A DNA stretch of 18,315 nucleotides from Bdellovibrionales bacterium (GTDB lineage Bacteria > Bdellovibrionota > Bdellovibrionia > Bdellovibrionales > JAMPXM01): the NCBI GenBank assembly GCA_005792225.1, contig SXSP01000131.1:1-18315 (forward strand), written 5' to 3'. This document shows positions 1-7,615 of this stretch, one piece after another. Numbering within the stretch: the stretch's first letter is position 1; each line of letters starts with the position of its first letter. The position numbers and the translations under genes are program-made. The notes below the pieces were generated by a model. That model was not told the DNA's origin. It ran no database searches and saw only the letters and a list, made by a program, of their open reading frames with translations.

Positions 1-2
1 CA

Positions 3-3000
3 AAGCCCGAGAATTGGCTCTTAGCTAAAATCGATATCGTTCGGCTCATGAACCGGGTCCTCGATAAGATCGTGATCGACGTTCACATCGATATTGACGA
101 TGTTGTACCCTTGTACAACTCGGTGCCGCCGGCCGCCGAAGGCTCACTCCTTGACCAGAGCCGAAACCTCACGATTGGCGAGCGCGTCTGGACAATCAGG
201 GGACGATCGCTTCCGCACCTCGAAGAGAAACTGGACACGCACACCCCGGTGCTCGTGGGCTTACTCAGCCTCACGTTAGGTTTCGGCCTCGCCGCGACGA
301 TTCGCCTTCTGCTCTCGACCCGTGAGCGGGCGAGCGAGGCCGTCAAGAAGACGCTCGAAATGAAAGAGGTGAACGGTGTCAGCCGCTGGATTCACAGAAT
401 TGACCGGATTATTTCAGAATCCGAGAATCGCGAGAACACGCTCGAATCGATCCTTTCCTGTCTGACCGCAGAGACAAACTGGAAAGTCGCAGGTTACTGG
501 GAGATCGATCCGGAATCGACCGAGCCGAAACTTCTTCGTGCGCTCTCGACGGATCTTCCCCGATTCGGAAATTTGCTCGTTCTGAACACCAAATGGAACT
601 TCTATGAAATGGGAGTGTTTCAAGAAGTCCACGACACGCGTAAAGTCGTCCAAATTCCTCGCTTGGAAGAGCGCGAGGATTTCGCGAGAGCCATCGAAGC
701 TCACCGCGCGGGCCTTCACAGCGGTCTCGCCATCCCGATTATGTCTTCAACCGCCGTCTTGGGTATTTTGGAACTTTATTCGGAAAACTTCGCGACACCT
801 CTTCGCTCGATGACCGATGAACTCGAAGCGATGGGTCTGCGAATCGGTCAAAAGCTTGAAAACCTAGAACTCTCGGCCGCGCTCCGCAATGAACAGACGC
901 GCACCGAACAAATCATGAAAGCCATCAACACCAGTGCGCTCGTCTCGATGATGGATGAGGCGGGAAAATTCACCTGGGTCAATGATCGCTTCTGCGAAGT
1001 GAGCGGTTATGAGCCGGCGGAACTCATCGGCAAGGACCATCGAACTCTCAACGATGGTCTCGAGAAGGGCTCCCTCTTCAAGGATCAATGGCGCACCATC
1101 GAGAGTGGAAAAATTTGGACCGGTGAAGTTCGACATCGGACGAAGCTGGGCGAGGTCTTTACCGTTGCGACGGTCGTGACCCCTATCACCGGCGCCGACG
1201 GAAAGGTTGAGAGTTATCTCTCGGTTCACCTGGATTTGACTTCCGAGAAACGCTATCAGCAGCAGCTCCTGGAAGCGCAGTCGATCGCGAAAATCGGCAG
1301 CTGGACGGTGGATCTCACAGCGCAATCAACTGTGTGGTCGCAAGAGAATTACCGGATCTTCGAAATCGACGAGTCGGTCATCGGTGCCGAGTTATACGCA
1401 GCACATCGCACGCGCATCCACCCTGACGATCTTCAGCACATTGAAACGGAACTCATCCGATCGATTGGGGAAAACGCGCAGTTCGAAGTCGACTTCCGCC
1501 TTCTTCTCGACGACGGATCTCGAATCAAGTATCTCCAAAGTATCGGACGCATCACCCGCGACGGAGAAGGGAAACCCATCATCGTCAGCGGAACAACTCA
1601 GGACGTAACCGAACGGGTGACTCGCGAGGCCGAATTCCAAATGAGTCTCGATGCTCTCGGTATCGGAATCTGGAAGTATAACCCCATCACGAATTCGCTC
1701 ATTTGGGATAAGACGATGTACAAGTTGTACGACGTCGACCCAGCAACGTTCTCTGGGGATTACCAAGGTTGGCTGAACACGCTGACGCCCGAAGCTCAAG
1801 AGGCCGCGGCCGAAGAATACCGGCAGTACGTGACCGGAGCGAGCGAACTGAACTCGACTTTCCAAATCAAAACGCGCGACGGAAAAAAGAAATACGTGGG
1901 TCGCCTCGGTCACGTGGTTCGTAACCATAAGGGCGACCCCATTATGATCTACGGGGTGAACTGGGATCGAACGAGTGAATTCGAATCGCAGCGGCAGATG
2001 GCCCAGCAGAAATCACTCCTCGAATCCGTTCTCGCGAATATTCCCGACATGGTCTTCGTGAAAGACTACAACAACAAGCTCCGTTACACGCTCCTCAACC
2101 GCGCGGGCGAACAACTCCTCGGAAAATCAGAAGCACAGGTCCTTGGCAAAGGAGCCCACGACGTCTACCCGAAAGAGCAAGCTGACTTCTTCATGAAAAA
2201 GGATTTGGAAGTCTTTGAATCCATGGCTCCCGTGACGATTCCCCAAGAACCCATTCAAACGGCGACCGGCACTCGCTACCTGAGAACCTACAAAGTTCCC
2301 GTTTATGATTTGAACGGTCACCCGAGCCTCCTCGTCGGCATCGCGCGCGACATCACCGAAGAGATCACAATGCAGAAGCAACTCGCCGAGGAACGCGCGA
2401 AATCTCTTCATTCGGCAAAGCTCGCGTCCCTGGGTGAAATGTCGGCCGGGATCGCTCACGAGATCAACAACCCGCTCGCGATCATCGACGGGAACTTACG
2501 GACGCTCAAGAAGTTCAAAGATGATCCCGAGAAATTCAACGCGAAACTCGAAACTCTGGTGAAGTCGACGTCGCGGATCAGCAAGATCGTAAATGGACTC
2601 CGCAAGTTCTCTCGCTCGTCAGAGGGTGGGGAGCACACAACAGCCGAAATCGCTAAGATCTTGGAAGAAGTCGAAACCCTCGTTGAAGCCAAGGCGAAAC
2701 GTCACGCAACCCGCATCGCCTACAACATTTCGACAGACGCGCGCATCAGCTGTGACGTCGTCGAGATCGAGCAAGTCTTCATCAATTTGATCAATAACGG
2801 AATCGATGCGATTAAGAGCCTCGACGAACGTTGGTTGATGGTGGAAGCGATCGACCACGAGGACGAAGTCATCATTCGGGTCATCGACTCGGGTTCGGGA
2901 ATTTCGCCGGAGATCGAGATGAAGCTCTTCCAGCCATTCTTCACCACCAAACCCGTGGGCGAAGGCACCGGCCTGGGGCTTTCGATCGTTAAGGGCATCC

Positions 3001-3113
3001 TCGATCAACACAAAGCGAAGATCTCGGTGAATCGGTCATTGAAGAACACTTGTTTCGAGGTAAGCTTCAAGAAGTTCCAAGAAACCGAAGAGGAGATCAA
3101 ACGTGCAGCTTAA
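3..3113 (+). CDS. CHASE-GAF-PAS multi-sensor histidine kinase (5' partial)
   Basis: Membrane-bound sensor kinase. The frame is open to the left edge with no stop, so the ATG at 48 is probably internal and the gene begins outside the window. Residues are numbered from that ATG. 1-60 look like the end of a periplasmic CHASE domain (WTIRGRSL, then a polar stretch). 67-89 is one transmembrane helix followed by the basic STRERA stretch typical after CHASE. A GAF domain spans about 125-275. Four PAS domains follow at about 290-400, 410-530, 535-645 and 660-780 (PAS_3 type for the second and third). The H-box [13 protein letters not shown] has His804 as phosphoacceptor, of the NtrB-like class. The ATPase domain shows the N-box ([10 protein letters not shown]), G1 (DSGSGI), F-box (FFTTKP) and G2 (GTGLGLSIV). 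The kinase should autophosphorylate and pass phosphate to the overlapping receiver. The ligand is unknown. Confidence 0.93.
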   Translation, partial: KPENWLLAKIDIVRLMNRVLDKIVIDVHIDIDDVVPLYNSVPPAAEGSLLDQSRNLTIGERVWTIRGRSLPHLEEKLDTHTPVLVGLLSLTLGFGLAATIRLLLSTRERASEAVKKTLEMKEVNGVSRWIHRIDRIISESENRENTLESILSCLTAETNWKVAGYWEIDPESTEPKLLRALSTDLPRFGNLLVLNTKWNFYEMGVFQEVHDTRKVVQIPRLEEREDFARAIEAHRAGLHSGLAIPIMSSTAVLGILELYSENFATPLRSMTDELEAMGLRIGQKLENLELSAALRNEQTRTEQIMKAINTSALVSMMDEAGKFTWVNDRFCEVSGYEPAELIGKDHRTLNDGLEKGSLFKDQWRTIESGKIWTGEVRHRTKLGEVFTVATVVTPITGADGKVESYLSVHLDLTSEKRYQQQLLEAQSIAKIGSWTVDLTAQSTVWSQENYRIFEIDESVIGAELYAAHRTRIHPDDLQHIETELIRSIGENAQFEVDFRLLLDDGSRIKYLQSIGRITRDGEGKPIIVSGTTQDVTERVTREAEFQMSLDALGIGIWKYNPITNSLIWDKTMYKLYDVDPATFSGDYQGWLNTLTPEAQEAAAEEYRQYVTGASELNSTFQIKTRDGKKKYVGRLGHVVRNHKGDPIMIYGVNWDRTSEFESQRQMAQQKSLLESVLANIPDMVFVKDYNNKLRYTLLNRAGEQLLGKSEAQVLGKGAHDVYPKEQADFFMKKDLEVFESMAPVTIPQEPIQTATGTRYLRTYKVPVYDLNGHPSLLVGIARDITEEITMQKQLAEERAKSLHSAKLASLGEMSAGIAHEINNPLAIIDGNLRTLKKFKDDPEKFNAKLETLVKSTSRISKIVNGLRKFSRSSEGGEHTTAEIAKILEEVETLVEAKAKRHATRIAYNISTDARISCDVVEIEQVFINLINNGIDAIKSLDERWLMVEAIDHEDEVIIRVIDSGSGISPEIEMKLFQPFFTTKPVGEGTGLGLSIVKGILDQHKAKISVNRSLKNTCFEVSFKKFQETEEEIKRAA

Positions 3114-3450
3114 GATCGTCTATCTCGATGATGAACCAGATCTCCTCGAAATCTTTACCGACGAATACGCAAGCGACCAGTTTGCCATTCGCACCTACTC
3201 CAACGTCAACGAAGCCATCGCCGCAATCAAATCGGATCCGCCCGATCTCATCTTCCTTGACTACCAACTTCCGGGGACGACGGGCGATAAGATCGCCCTG
3301 TCTCTCGATCCCGGGATTCCAAAATATTTAATCACCGGAAACCTCAGCGTAAAGCTCGAGGCGAACTTCGCCAAAGTTCTTCAAAAGCCGATCGACTTCC
3401 AAGCCGTGCGAACGATCTTGGATCAAGCCTTAGGCAAGAAGAACTCCTGA
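3103..3450 (+). CDS. single-domain CheY-like response regulator
   Basis: Receiver-only protein of 115 aa with no output domain. The acidic pocket is D9-D10, the phosphoacceptor is D53 (FLDYQLPG), the conserved Thr is T78 (LITG) and the Lys is K95 in a KP pair, so every residue needed for phosphotransfer is present. It starts with GTG at 3103, inside the last codons of the kinase, 7 nt after an AGGAG at 3091-3095. The 11-nt overlap implies translational coupling and that this is the cognate partner of the kinase. With no DNA-binding or enzymatic domain it probably acts by protein-protein contact or as a phosphorelay intermediate. The target is not visible here. Confidence 0.95.
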   Translation: MQLKIVYLDDEPDLLEIFTDEYASDQFAIRTYSNVNEAIAAIKSDPPDLIFLDYQLPGTTGDKIALSLDPGIPKYLITGNLSVKLEANFAKVLQKPIDFQAVRTILDQALGKKNS

Positions 3451-3690
3451 CACCAGCCTTCGTGAGCCGCGACCACGGCCGATTTCCCTGAATCATGATC
3501 ATCACTTGAGCGACAAAAATTTTTTGTCGGTGTCGGTTTTCGGGGCTCACCTTGAAATGACTCGGTAAATTCCATCTCAGGTTGAGCCTGATCCCAAAAT
3601 CCCCGAGCGCATCCGAATACTTAGGCGCCGACTTTGGATTCCCCGTCGATCGCTCTACGATGAAGGTCCTTCAACCAGGGAGCGGCTAAG
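3451..3690. other. intergenic region with nested palindromes
   Basis: 240 nt without a credible gene. It holds a perfect 9+9 palindrome around one base at 3511-3529 (CGACAAAAA T TTTTTGTCG), followed by a second TGTCGG copy, so TGTCGG occurs twice in tandem at 3525-3536. An 8-bp palindrome ATGATCAT lies at 3495-3502. These sit inside a wider inverted repeat, GTGAGCC at 3462-3468 and GGCTCAC at 3544-3550. The region could hold the terminator of the kinase/receiver pair and the promoter or operator of the downstream lipoprotein. None of the hairpins has a clean U-tract, so the terminator role is unproven. Confidence 0.4.
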
Positions 3691-4512
3691 ATGCGGACCA
3701 AACTGATTTTGCTTATCGTTTCAATCCTCTCGCAAGGGTGCGCCGAAGGCACCCATTCACAACCAGACCCCATTTCGATGAACAAGGTCGCGATGGCGGC
3801 TAACGATGACATGACCTGCCTCCCCGGCCGATCGTCGCTCATCTCCCTCGATGGCAGCGCCATTTCCATGACCGGCAACGTTCGAACCGACGGCAGTGTG
3901 TTCTTAAGCGAGACGAGCGTTCTTTCGATGTCGGGCAACGTTCATATCGGTGGACAGCTCATCCTGGTGCCCGGCGCCCAATACACGGGTTCGGGTTCAG
4001 TTTCCATCGCGGAGAGCACCATCGCCGCAGAGACCGATGCGCGATTCACGATGCTCCTTCTTCGGAACTTCATGGGCAACATGGTGGCTCACCAAAGCGT
4101 AGGCTCGGTCCGATCCTCCAGCCGTTGGGTGAGCCGCGGCGGCGTGAATACGGTTGATGTCGCCGGCAACGTTGAACTCTCGGGCAAAAATAAAATCATT
4201 TTATCGGGTGCTGCCGAAGATAAATTTTTAGTGCGCATCTACGGCGACGTAAAGATGAGTGGCCAATCGGCGATCGAACTGGAAGGCGGGCTCCTCGCTA
4301 AAAACGTGGTCATCGAAATCCTCGGCGAGGGAAAGTCGTTTGATGTTTCAGGCCAAACATCCATTGCGGGAACTCTCATCTCTTTCGGGCGTCCCGTTCG
4401 CATGAGCGGATCGAGTTCAATGATGGGGGCCATCATCTCGGACCGTGAAGTCAGGTTGAGTGGAAATATCAGATTCAAAAATCCCGGCGAATACTGTGTG
4501 AATCTTCAATGA
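3691..4512 (+). CDS. repeat-rich beta-helix-like lipoprotein
   Basis: 273 aa. The N-terminus has a short hydrophobic stretch ending in the lipobox LSQGC, with lipidated Cys17 expected, so it is probably an envelope or surface lipoprotein. The mature part is made of short hydrophobic/Gly-Ser repeats with recurring SGN or SGx turns: ISMTGNV, LSMSGNV, DVAGNVELSG, VKMSGQS, FDVSGQT, VRMSGSS, VRLSGNI. Turns and strands of this kind suggest a right- or left-handed beta-helix. The second half (about 155-265) recalls the 'choice-of-anchor A' and DUF3494 ice-binding-type folds, in which strand pairs alternate with GxxxA/GTLIS-like turns. I cannot tell which family, and no ligand is implied. An AGGGAG lies at 3678-3683, 7 nt before the ATG. 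It stands alone between two unrelated units. Confidence 0.8.
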   Translation: MRTKLILLIVSILSQGCAEGTHSQPDPISMNKVAMAANDDMTCLPGRSSLISLDGSAISMTGNVRTDGSVFLSETSVLSMSGNVHIGGQLILVPGAQYTGSGSVSIAESTIAAETDARFTMLLLRNFMGNMVAHQSVGSVRSSSRWVSRGGVNTVDVAGNVELSGKNKIILSGAAEDKFLVRIYGDVKMSGQSAIELEGGLLAKNVVIEILGEGKSFDVSGQTSIAGTLISFGRPVRMSGSSSMMGAIISDREVRLSGNIRFKNPGEYCVNLQ

Positions 4513-4593
4513 CCCGTCGGTAAGTCGTGACATTTTCATCACCGGGTTGGCCGCCTCTTCCCTTCTCCGGTGGTTCGTTGATAAACCGGAATC

Positions 4594-5874
4594 ATGACGA
4601 TTCCGCGTCTGAAGCAAGTGGACAGTTCGATCTCACTCCTCAGCGAAGGCTACCTCTTCGTTAAAAATCGCTGCGACGAAGTTCAATCGGATATTTTCGA
4701 GACGCGAATTCTATTCGAAAAGGTCCTCTGCTTTTACGGCGAAGAGGCTGCGGCGGCTCTTTATAATCCCGACCTCTTCACGAGAAAACGCGCGATGCCG
4801 GCGCCAGGTCTCATGCTCTTGCAGGATTTCGGCTCGACACAGCTCCTCGATGATTCGTCCCACCAGCATCGAAAGTCGATGCTCCTCTCGCTCATGGGAC
4901 GAGCCTCGATCGAAAAGATGGTCGATCTCATGACCGAGGAGTGGTTGAACTTCATGCACCGCTGGGAGAGCCGCGACCGAGTGATCCTCCACGGTGAATT
5001 CGAAGAAATTCTCTGCCGAGCGGCTTGCAAATGGGCCGGTGTTCCACTTTCAAACGATGAGGCAAAAGAGCGCACGCGCGAGTTGGCAGCAATGATTGAC
5101 GGCGCAGGTTCCGTGGGTCCGCGGAATCTTCGCGGGCACTTCCTCCGCGGCCGCACCGAGCGCTGGGCGCGCGGGCTGATTCACGCCCTGCGAGCCGGAA
5201 AAAGAAAGTTTGATCCGAAGAGCCCCATCAGTGTCATCGCGACCCACCGAGGTCTTGATGGACAGGTTCTTCCGACGAGAGTGGCCGCGGTTGAACTAAT
5301 TAACCTCCTCCGCCCCACCGTGGCCGTTGCACGGTACGCGACTTTCGCCGCCCATGCGCTTCACTTTCATCCCGAATGCCGAACTCGCATCCTAAACGAG
5401 CCTGGTTTTATCGAGAGGTTCGTACAAGAAGTCCGAAGGTTTTATCCTTTCTTTCCAGTCGTCGGCGGGCGAGCTCGCAAAGATTTTGAATGGAAGGGCC
5501 ATTCGATTCGAAAAAATCAATGGGTTCTCCTCGATCTCTACGGAACCAACCACGACCCACGCGTCTGGCGTCATCCCGATCAGTTTGATCCCGATCGGTT
5601 CAAGACGTGGAATAAGAGCCCGAACAATTTTGTTCCTCAAGGCGGCGGGAACGTGCACACGGGACACCGGTGCGCGGGCGAGTGGCTAACGATTTCTCTC
5701 CTCAAACGCATGGCCTTCATGCTGTGCCGGTCGGTGAAGTACACGGTACCCGCGCAGGATCTTACGATTCACCTAAATCGTTTCCCCGCTATTCCAGAAA
5801 GCCGATTCATCATCGAGAACGTTCACGCCGAGCGTTTCACGGGACAACTCCGCCAAGAACAAACACTTCCTTAG
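4594..5874 (+). CDS. CYP152-family fatty-acid peroxygenase cytochrome P450
   Basis: 426 aa, close to the ~420 aa of Bacillus P450 BSbeta. Family members use H2O2 directly, without redox partners, to hydroxylate fatty acids at alpha/beta carbons or to decarboxylate them. Visible family marks: Arg240-Pro241 in the I-helix (NLLRPTVAV), replacing the usual acid/Thr pair and serving to bind the carboxylate; ExxR at E279-R282 (QEVRRFYPF); and the heme loop PQGGGN...GHRCAGEW with ligand Cys360. The residue seven before the HxxRK His is Gln83. That position is Gln in hydroxylating BSbeta and His in the decarboxylase OleT, so hydroxylation is the better guess. No convincing Shine-Dalgarno precedes the ATG. 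Its stop overlaps the Shine-Dalgarno of the next gene. Cytoplasmic; no membrane anchor seen. Confidence 0.93.
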   Translation: MTIPRLKQVDSSISLLSEGYLFVKNRCDEVQSDIFETRILFEKVLCFYGEEAAAALYNPDLFTRKRAMPAPGLMLLQDFGSTQLLDDSSHQHRKSMLLSLMGRASIEKMVDLMTEEWLNFMHRWESRDRVILHGEFEEILCRAACKWAGVPLSNDEAKERTRELAAMIDGAGSVGPRNLRGHFLRGRTERWARGLIHALRAGKRKFDPKSPISVIATHRGLDGQVLPTRVAAVELINLLRPTVAVARYATFAAHALHFHPECRTRILNEPGFIERFVQEVRRFYPFFPVVGGRARKDFEWKGHSIRKNQWVLLDLYGTNHDPRVWRHPDQFDPDRFKTWNKSPNNFVPQGGGNVHTGHRCAGEWLTISLLKRMAFMLCRSVKYTVPAQDLTIHLNRFPAIPESRFIIENVHAERFTGQLRQEQTLP

Positions 5875-5883
5875 AGGTTCATT

Positions 5884-6576
5884 GTGAAGCGACCTTACGT
5901 GATCTGCCATATGATGGGAACCGTCGACGGACGCATCCTCGCGAAGAACTGGGGGCTTAAGAACGCCGCCCGCTACTTCGAGGATCAAGCCGCGAAAATC
6001 AAAGCTGATGCTTGGCTCGTGGGACGCACAACGATGCAGGAGTTCTCCAGTCAAAAGCCCTACCGCAAGAGGCGTGGGCGTTTTGATATTCCAAAGACCG
6101 ATTTCGTCGGCGAACATCGCGCAAAAAAATTCGCCGTGGCGATCGATCCCTCGGGGAAATGCCATTGGGATACGAACATGGTCTCAACCGAACACGTCAT
6201 CGAAGTTCTCACCGAAACGGTTTCGGGCGAGTACCTCGATCACCTACGGTCAAAAAACGTGTCTTATATCTTCGGTGGAAAAACGGAGTTGGATCTCGAA
6301 CTTGTGCTCCGAAAACTTCATGATCTCTTTGGCATCAAACGCGTTCGCATCGACGGCGGCGGGCACGTCAATGGCTCGTTCCTCAAAGCCGGACTCATCG
6401 ACGAATTCAGCCTCGTTCTGACTCCGCTCGCCGACGGAACTTCGGGTTCCCCGTGCGTTTTCGAAGTCGGCGAAGAGCGTCCGGGTCGGAAGGCCACACG
6501 CTTCCAGCTGAAAAGCATTCGCCGGATCGAACGCGACTTTCTCTGGATTCGCTATAAGGTCGTCAAGCGGGGCTGA
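5884..6576 (+). CDS. RibD C-terminal / dihydrofolate-reductase-like protein
   Basis: 230 aa, a stand-alone domain of the RibD_C (DHFR-like) superfamily. Members reduce a carbonyl or imine using NAD(P)H. The N-terminal VICHMMGTVDGRI is the family's first strand and loop. ADAWLVGRTT is the second conserved strand. GIKRVRIDGGGHVNGSFLKAGLIDEF carries the Gly-rich nucleotide-binding turn and the LIDE motif. No deaminase domain is present, so this is not full RibD. The GTG start at 5884 lies 6 nt after AGAGG (5873-5877), which overlaps the P450 stop codon, so the two genes are almost certainly co-translated. A role in riboflavin synthesis cannot be claimed. An oxidoreductase acting on a P450 product, or an unrelated passenger, is equally possible. 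The 3' end overlaps the convergent alkyltransferase by 14 bp. Confidence 0.88.
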   Translation: MKRPYVICHMMGTVDGRILAKNWGLKNAARYFEDQAAKIKADAWLVGRTTMQEFSSQKPYRKRRGRFDIPKTDFVGEHRAKKFAVAIDPSGKCHWDTNMVSTEHVIEVLTETVSGEYLDHLRSKNVSYIFGGKTELDLELVLRKLHDLFGIKRVRIDGGGHVNGSFLKAGLIDEFSLVLTPLADGTSGSPCVFEVGEERPGRKATRFQLKSIRRIERDFLWIRYKVVKRG

Positions 6577-7018
6577 TGCCCTCGATTTCGAGCAGTCGAC
6601 GTTTGATCGCGAGCCCACCCGAGAATCCGCCGAGCGAACCGTCCGCCGCGATCACACGGTGGCAAGGTACAATCAGGCAGAGCGGATTTTTTCCGTTCGC
6701 CGTGCCGACCGCGCGCGATGCTCCGATCATTCCGAGACTCTTTGCCATTTGCGAGTAGGAACGTGTCTGCCCGTAAGGAATCTTCTTAAGTTCATTCCAT
6801 ACGCGCATTTGGAATTCCGTTCCCACGGGATCGAGTTCGAGGTCAAACTCGCGGCGATTCCCACCGAGATATTCCTGAATTTGGCGGGCCGCCTCTGTGA
6901 GGACTCGCGAGCGACCGAGAGCCACGGCTTGTTCTCTCCAGTAGACCCCGCGCAGACCCTGTTCCGAAGCGGTGAGGTAAAGGGGGCCGATTTTGGTCTG
7001 TACAACGTGTTGCCTCAC
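6563..7018 (-). CDS. ogt: methylated-DNA--protein-cysteine methyltransferase
   Basis: Suicidal O6-alkylguanine repair protein that moves the alkyl group to its own Cys. The active-site motif IVPCHRV puts the acceptor at Cys119, followed by GGFSGG, and the helix-turn-helix DNA-binding part (GQTRSYSQMAKSLG, then SRAVGTANGKNP) is intact. I chose the GTG at 7018 (151 aa, starting MRQHVVQTKIGPLYL). It lies 7 nt after AAAGGGA (7026-7032) and gives the N-terminus usual for this family. A longer frame reaches a TTG at 7159, but that adds 47 residues unlike the family and has no Shine-Dalgarno. It is a single-domain protein without an Ada regulatory domain. The symbol ogt reflects family membership only. 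The Shine-Dalgarno lies within the inverted repeat described separately. Confidence 0.93.
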   Translation of the reverse strand: MRQHVVQTKIGPLYLTASEQGLRGVYWREQAVALGRSRVLTEAARQIQEYLGGNRREFDLELDPVGTEFQMRVWNELKKIPYGQTRSYSQMAKSLGMIGASRAVGTANGKNPLCLIVPCHRVIAADGSLGGFSGGLAIKRRLLEIEGISPA

Positions 7019-7176
7019 GAACTGGTCCCTTTCATTGTTGTTGAGTTGGCGGCCGGCTGCCGGATACGCCGAGGTTTGCTTTAAACGAAGGTGAGCGAGC
7101 CCGTGCCGGCCCGTAACGCTAATACGCCGGCCACTTTCCGACCCTCGATCCAACAACAATGAAAGGGGCCAGTTTG
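7018..7176. repeat. 26-bp inverted repeat flanking a 107-nt GC-rich spacer
   Basis: The arms are 7018-7043 and 7151-7176. Read as reverse complements they match at 24 of 26 positions. As plus-strand RNA the two differences become G-U wobbles, so the stem would be continuous. The left arm carries the Shine-Dalgarno and the first base of the start codon of the alkyltransferase. The right arm is a mirrored copy ending in GAG where a start codon would be. Inside, GGCCGGC at 7051-7057 can pair with GCCGGCC at 7126-7132, and ATACGCCG occurs twice. I see no target-site duplication. Possible readings are a small non-autonomous mobile remnant, an inverted duplication of a leader, or a structured regulatory RNA. 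Confidence 0.75.
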
Positions 7177-7242
7177 AGTTCTTTTACTTTCTAACATAGG
7201 CCGGGGCAACGCTTCCGACTCGCGTGGGACGGCGTTAAACTA

Positions 7243-7253
7243 ACCAGTCTGGT
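7243..7253. promoter_or_regulatory. possible operator palindrome ACCAGTCTGGT
   Basis: A perfect 5+1+5 inverted repeat, ACCAG-T-CTGGT, sits 38 nt before the ATG of the small anchored protein at 7292. The size and sequence resemble half-sites bound by dimeric repressors such as TetR-type proteins. No such regulator is encoded in the window and the motif occurs only here, so this is a weak call. Confidence 0.3.
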
Positions 7254-7291
7254 CGAGATTTCCGCTTCACGCTAGAGACAGGAGATACAAT

Positions 7292-7573
7292 ATGACTTCA
7301 TCACTTGGTAAATGGCTCTTCATCAATCTCGCCGTCCTTGGTTTTGCCGTCGCGGGTGTGACTTGGCAGGCCGTCGCTCAACGGGCTTCGAGCCCCGGTA
7401 CCGAAGCCGGCGTTCATTCTGACAACCCATCCGGCGACACCTCGGGAAGCAACAAACAAGCTCAAAAGAAGGGTAAGACCAATAAGGGTCCCGGGAATTC
7501 CGTTTACACTGATCAGCAAGTCGAGAAGCATTCAACGGCTGACGACAAGGCAAAGAAAACACAGGGCCAGTAA
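7292..7573 (+). CDS. small exported or membrane-anchored low-complexity protein
   Basis: 93 aa of unknown function. Residues 8-28 form a hydrophobic segment (LFINLAVLGFAVAGVTW) followed by QAVAQ, which could be a signal peptide cleaved after AVA or an N-terminal anchor. The remaining ~65 residues are hydrophilic and rich in Ser, Gly, Lys, Gln and Thr, with no predicted domain and probably disordered. The start is well supported: AGGAG at 7280-7284, 7 nt before the ATG. A hairpin follows 7 nt after the stop. I do not recognise a family. The position outside the cytoplasm and the Lys-rich tail are all that can be stated. Confidence 0.72.
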   Translation: MTSSLGKWLFINLAVLGFAVAGVTWQAVAQRASSPGTEAGVHSDNPSGDTSGSNKQAQKKGKTNKGPGNSVYTDQQVEKHSTADDKAKKTQGQ

Positions 7574-7580
7574 ACCTGGA

Positions 7581-7611
7581 CGCGGGAGTCTGCTTCGTGG
7601 CAGACTCCGCG
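7581..7611 (+). terminator. strong hairpin without U-tract
   Basis: CGCGGGAGTCTGC at 7581-7593 and GCAGACTCCGCG at 7600-7611 form a 12-bp stem with one bulged G around the loop TTCGTG. It starts 7 nt after the stop of the 93-aa gene, as expected for a terminator, but no T-run follows. The candidate ATG of the next gene (7616) begins 4 nt after the stem, so the hairpin could instead control access to that start. Which role applies is not decidable from sequence. Confidence 0.5.
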
Positions 7612-7615
7612 CACC

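Noticed and set aside
83..346. Minus-strand 87-aa frame at the left edge
   Set aside because: It is a shadow of the CHASE/transmembrane coding region, Arg/Ser-rich and featureless.
864..1325. 153-aa minus-strand frame inside the kinase
   Set aside because: It lies wholly within PAS-coding sequence, with no motif and no ribosome site.
7019..7159. TTG-initiated 198-aa form of the alkyltransferase
   Set aside because: The added 47 residues have no family similarity, there is no Shine-Dalgarno, and a good one lies just before the GTG at 7018.
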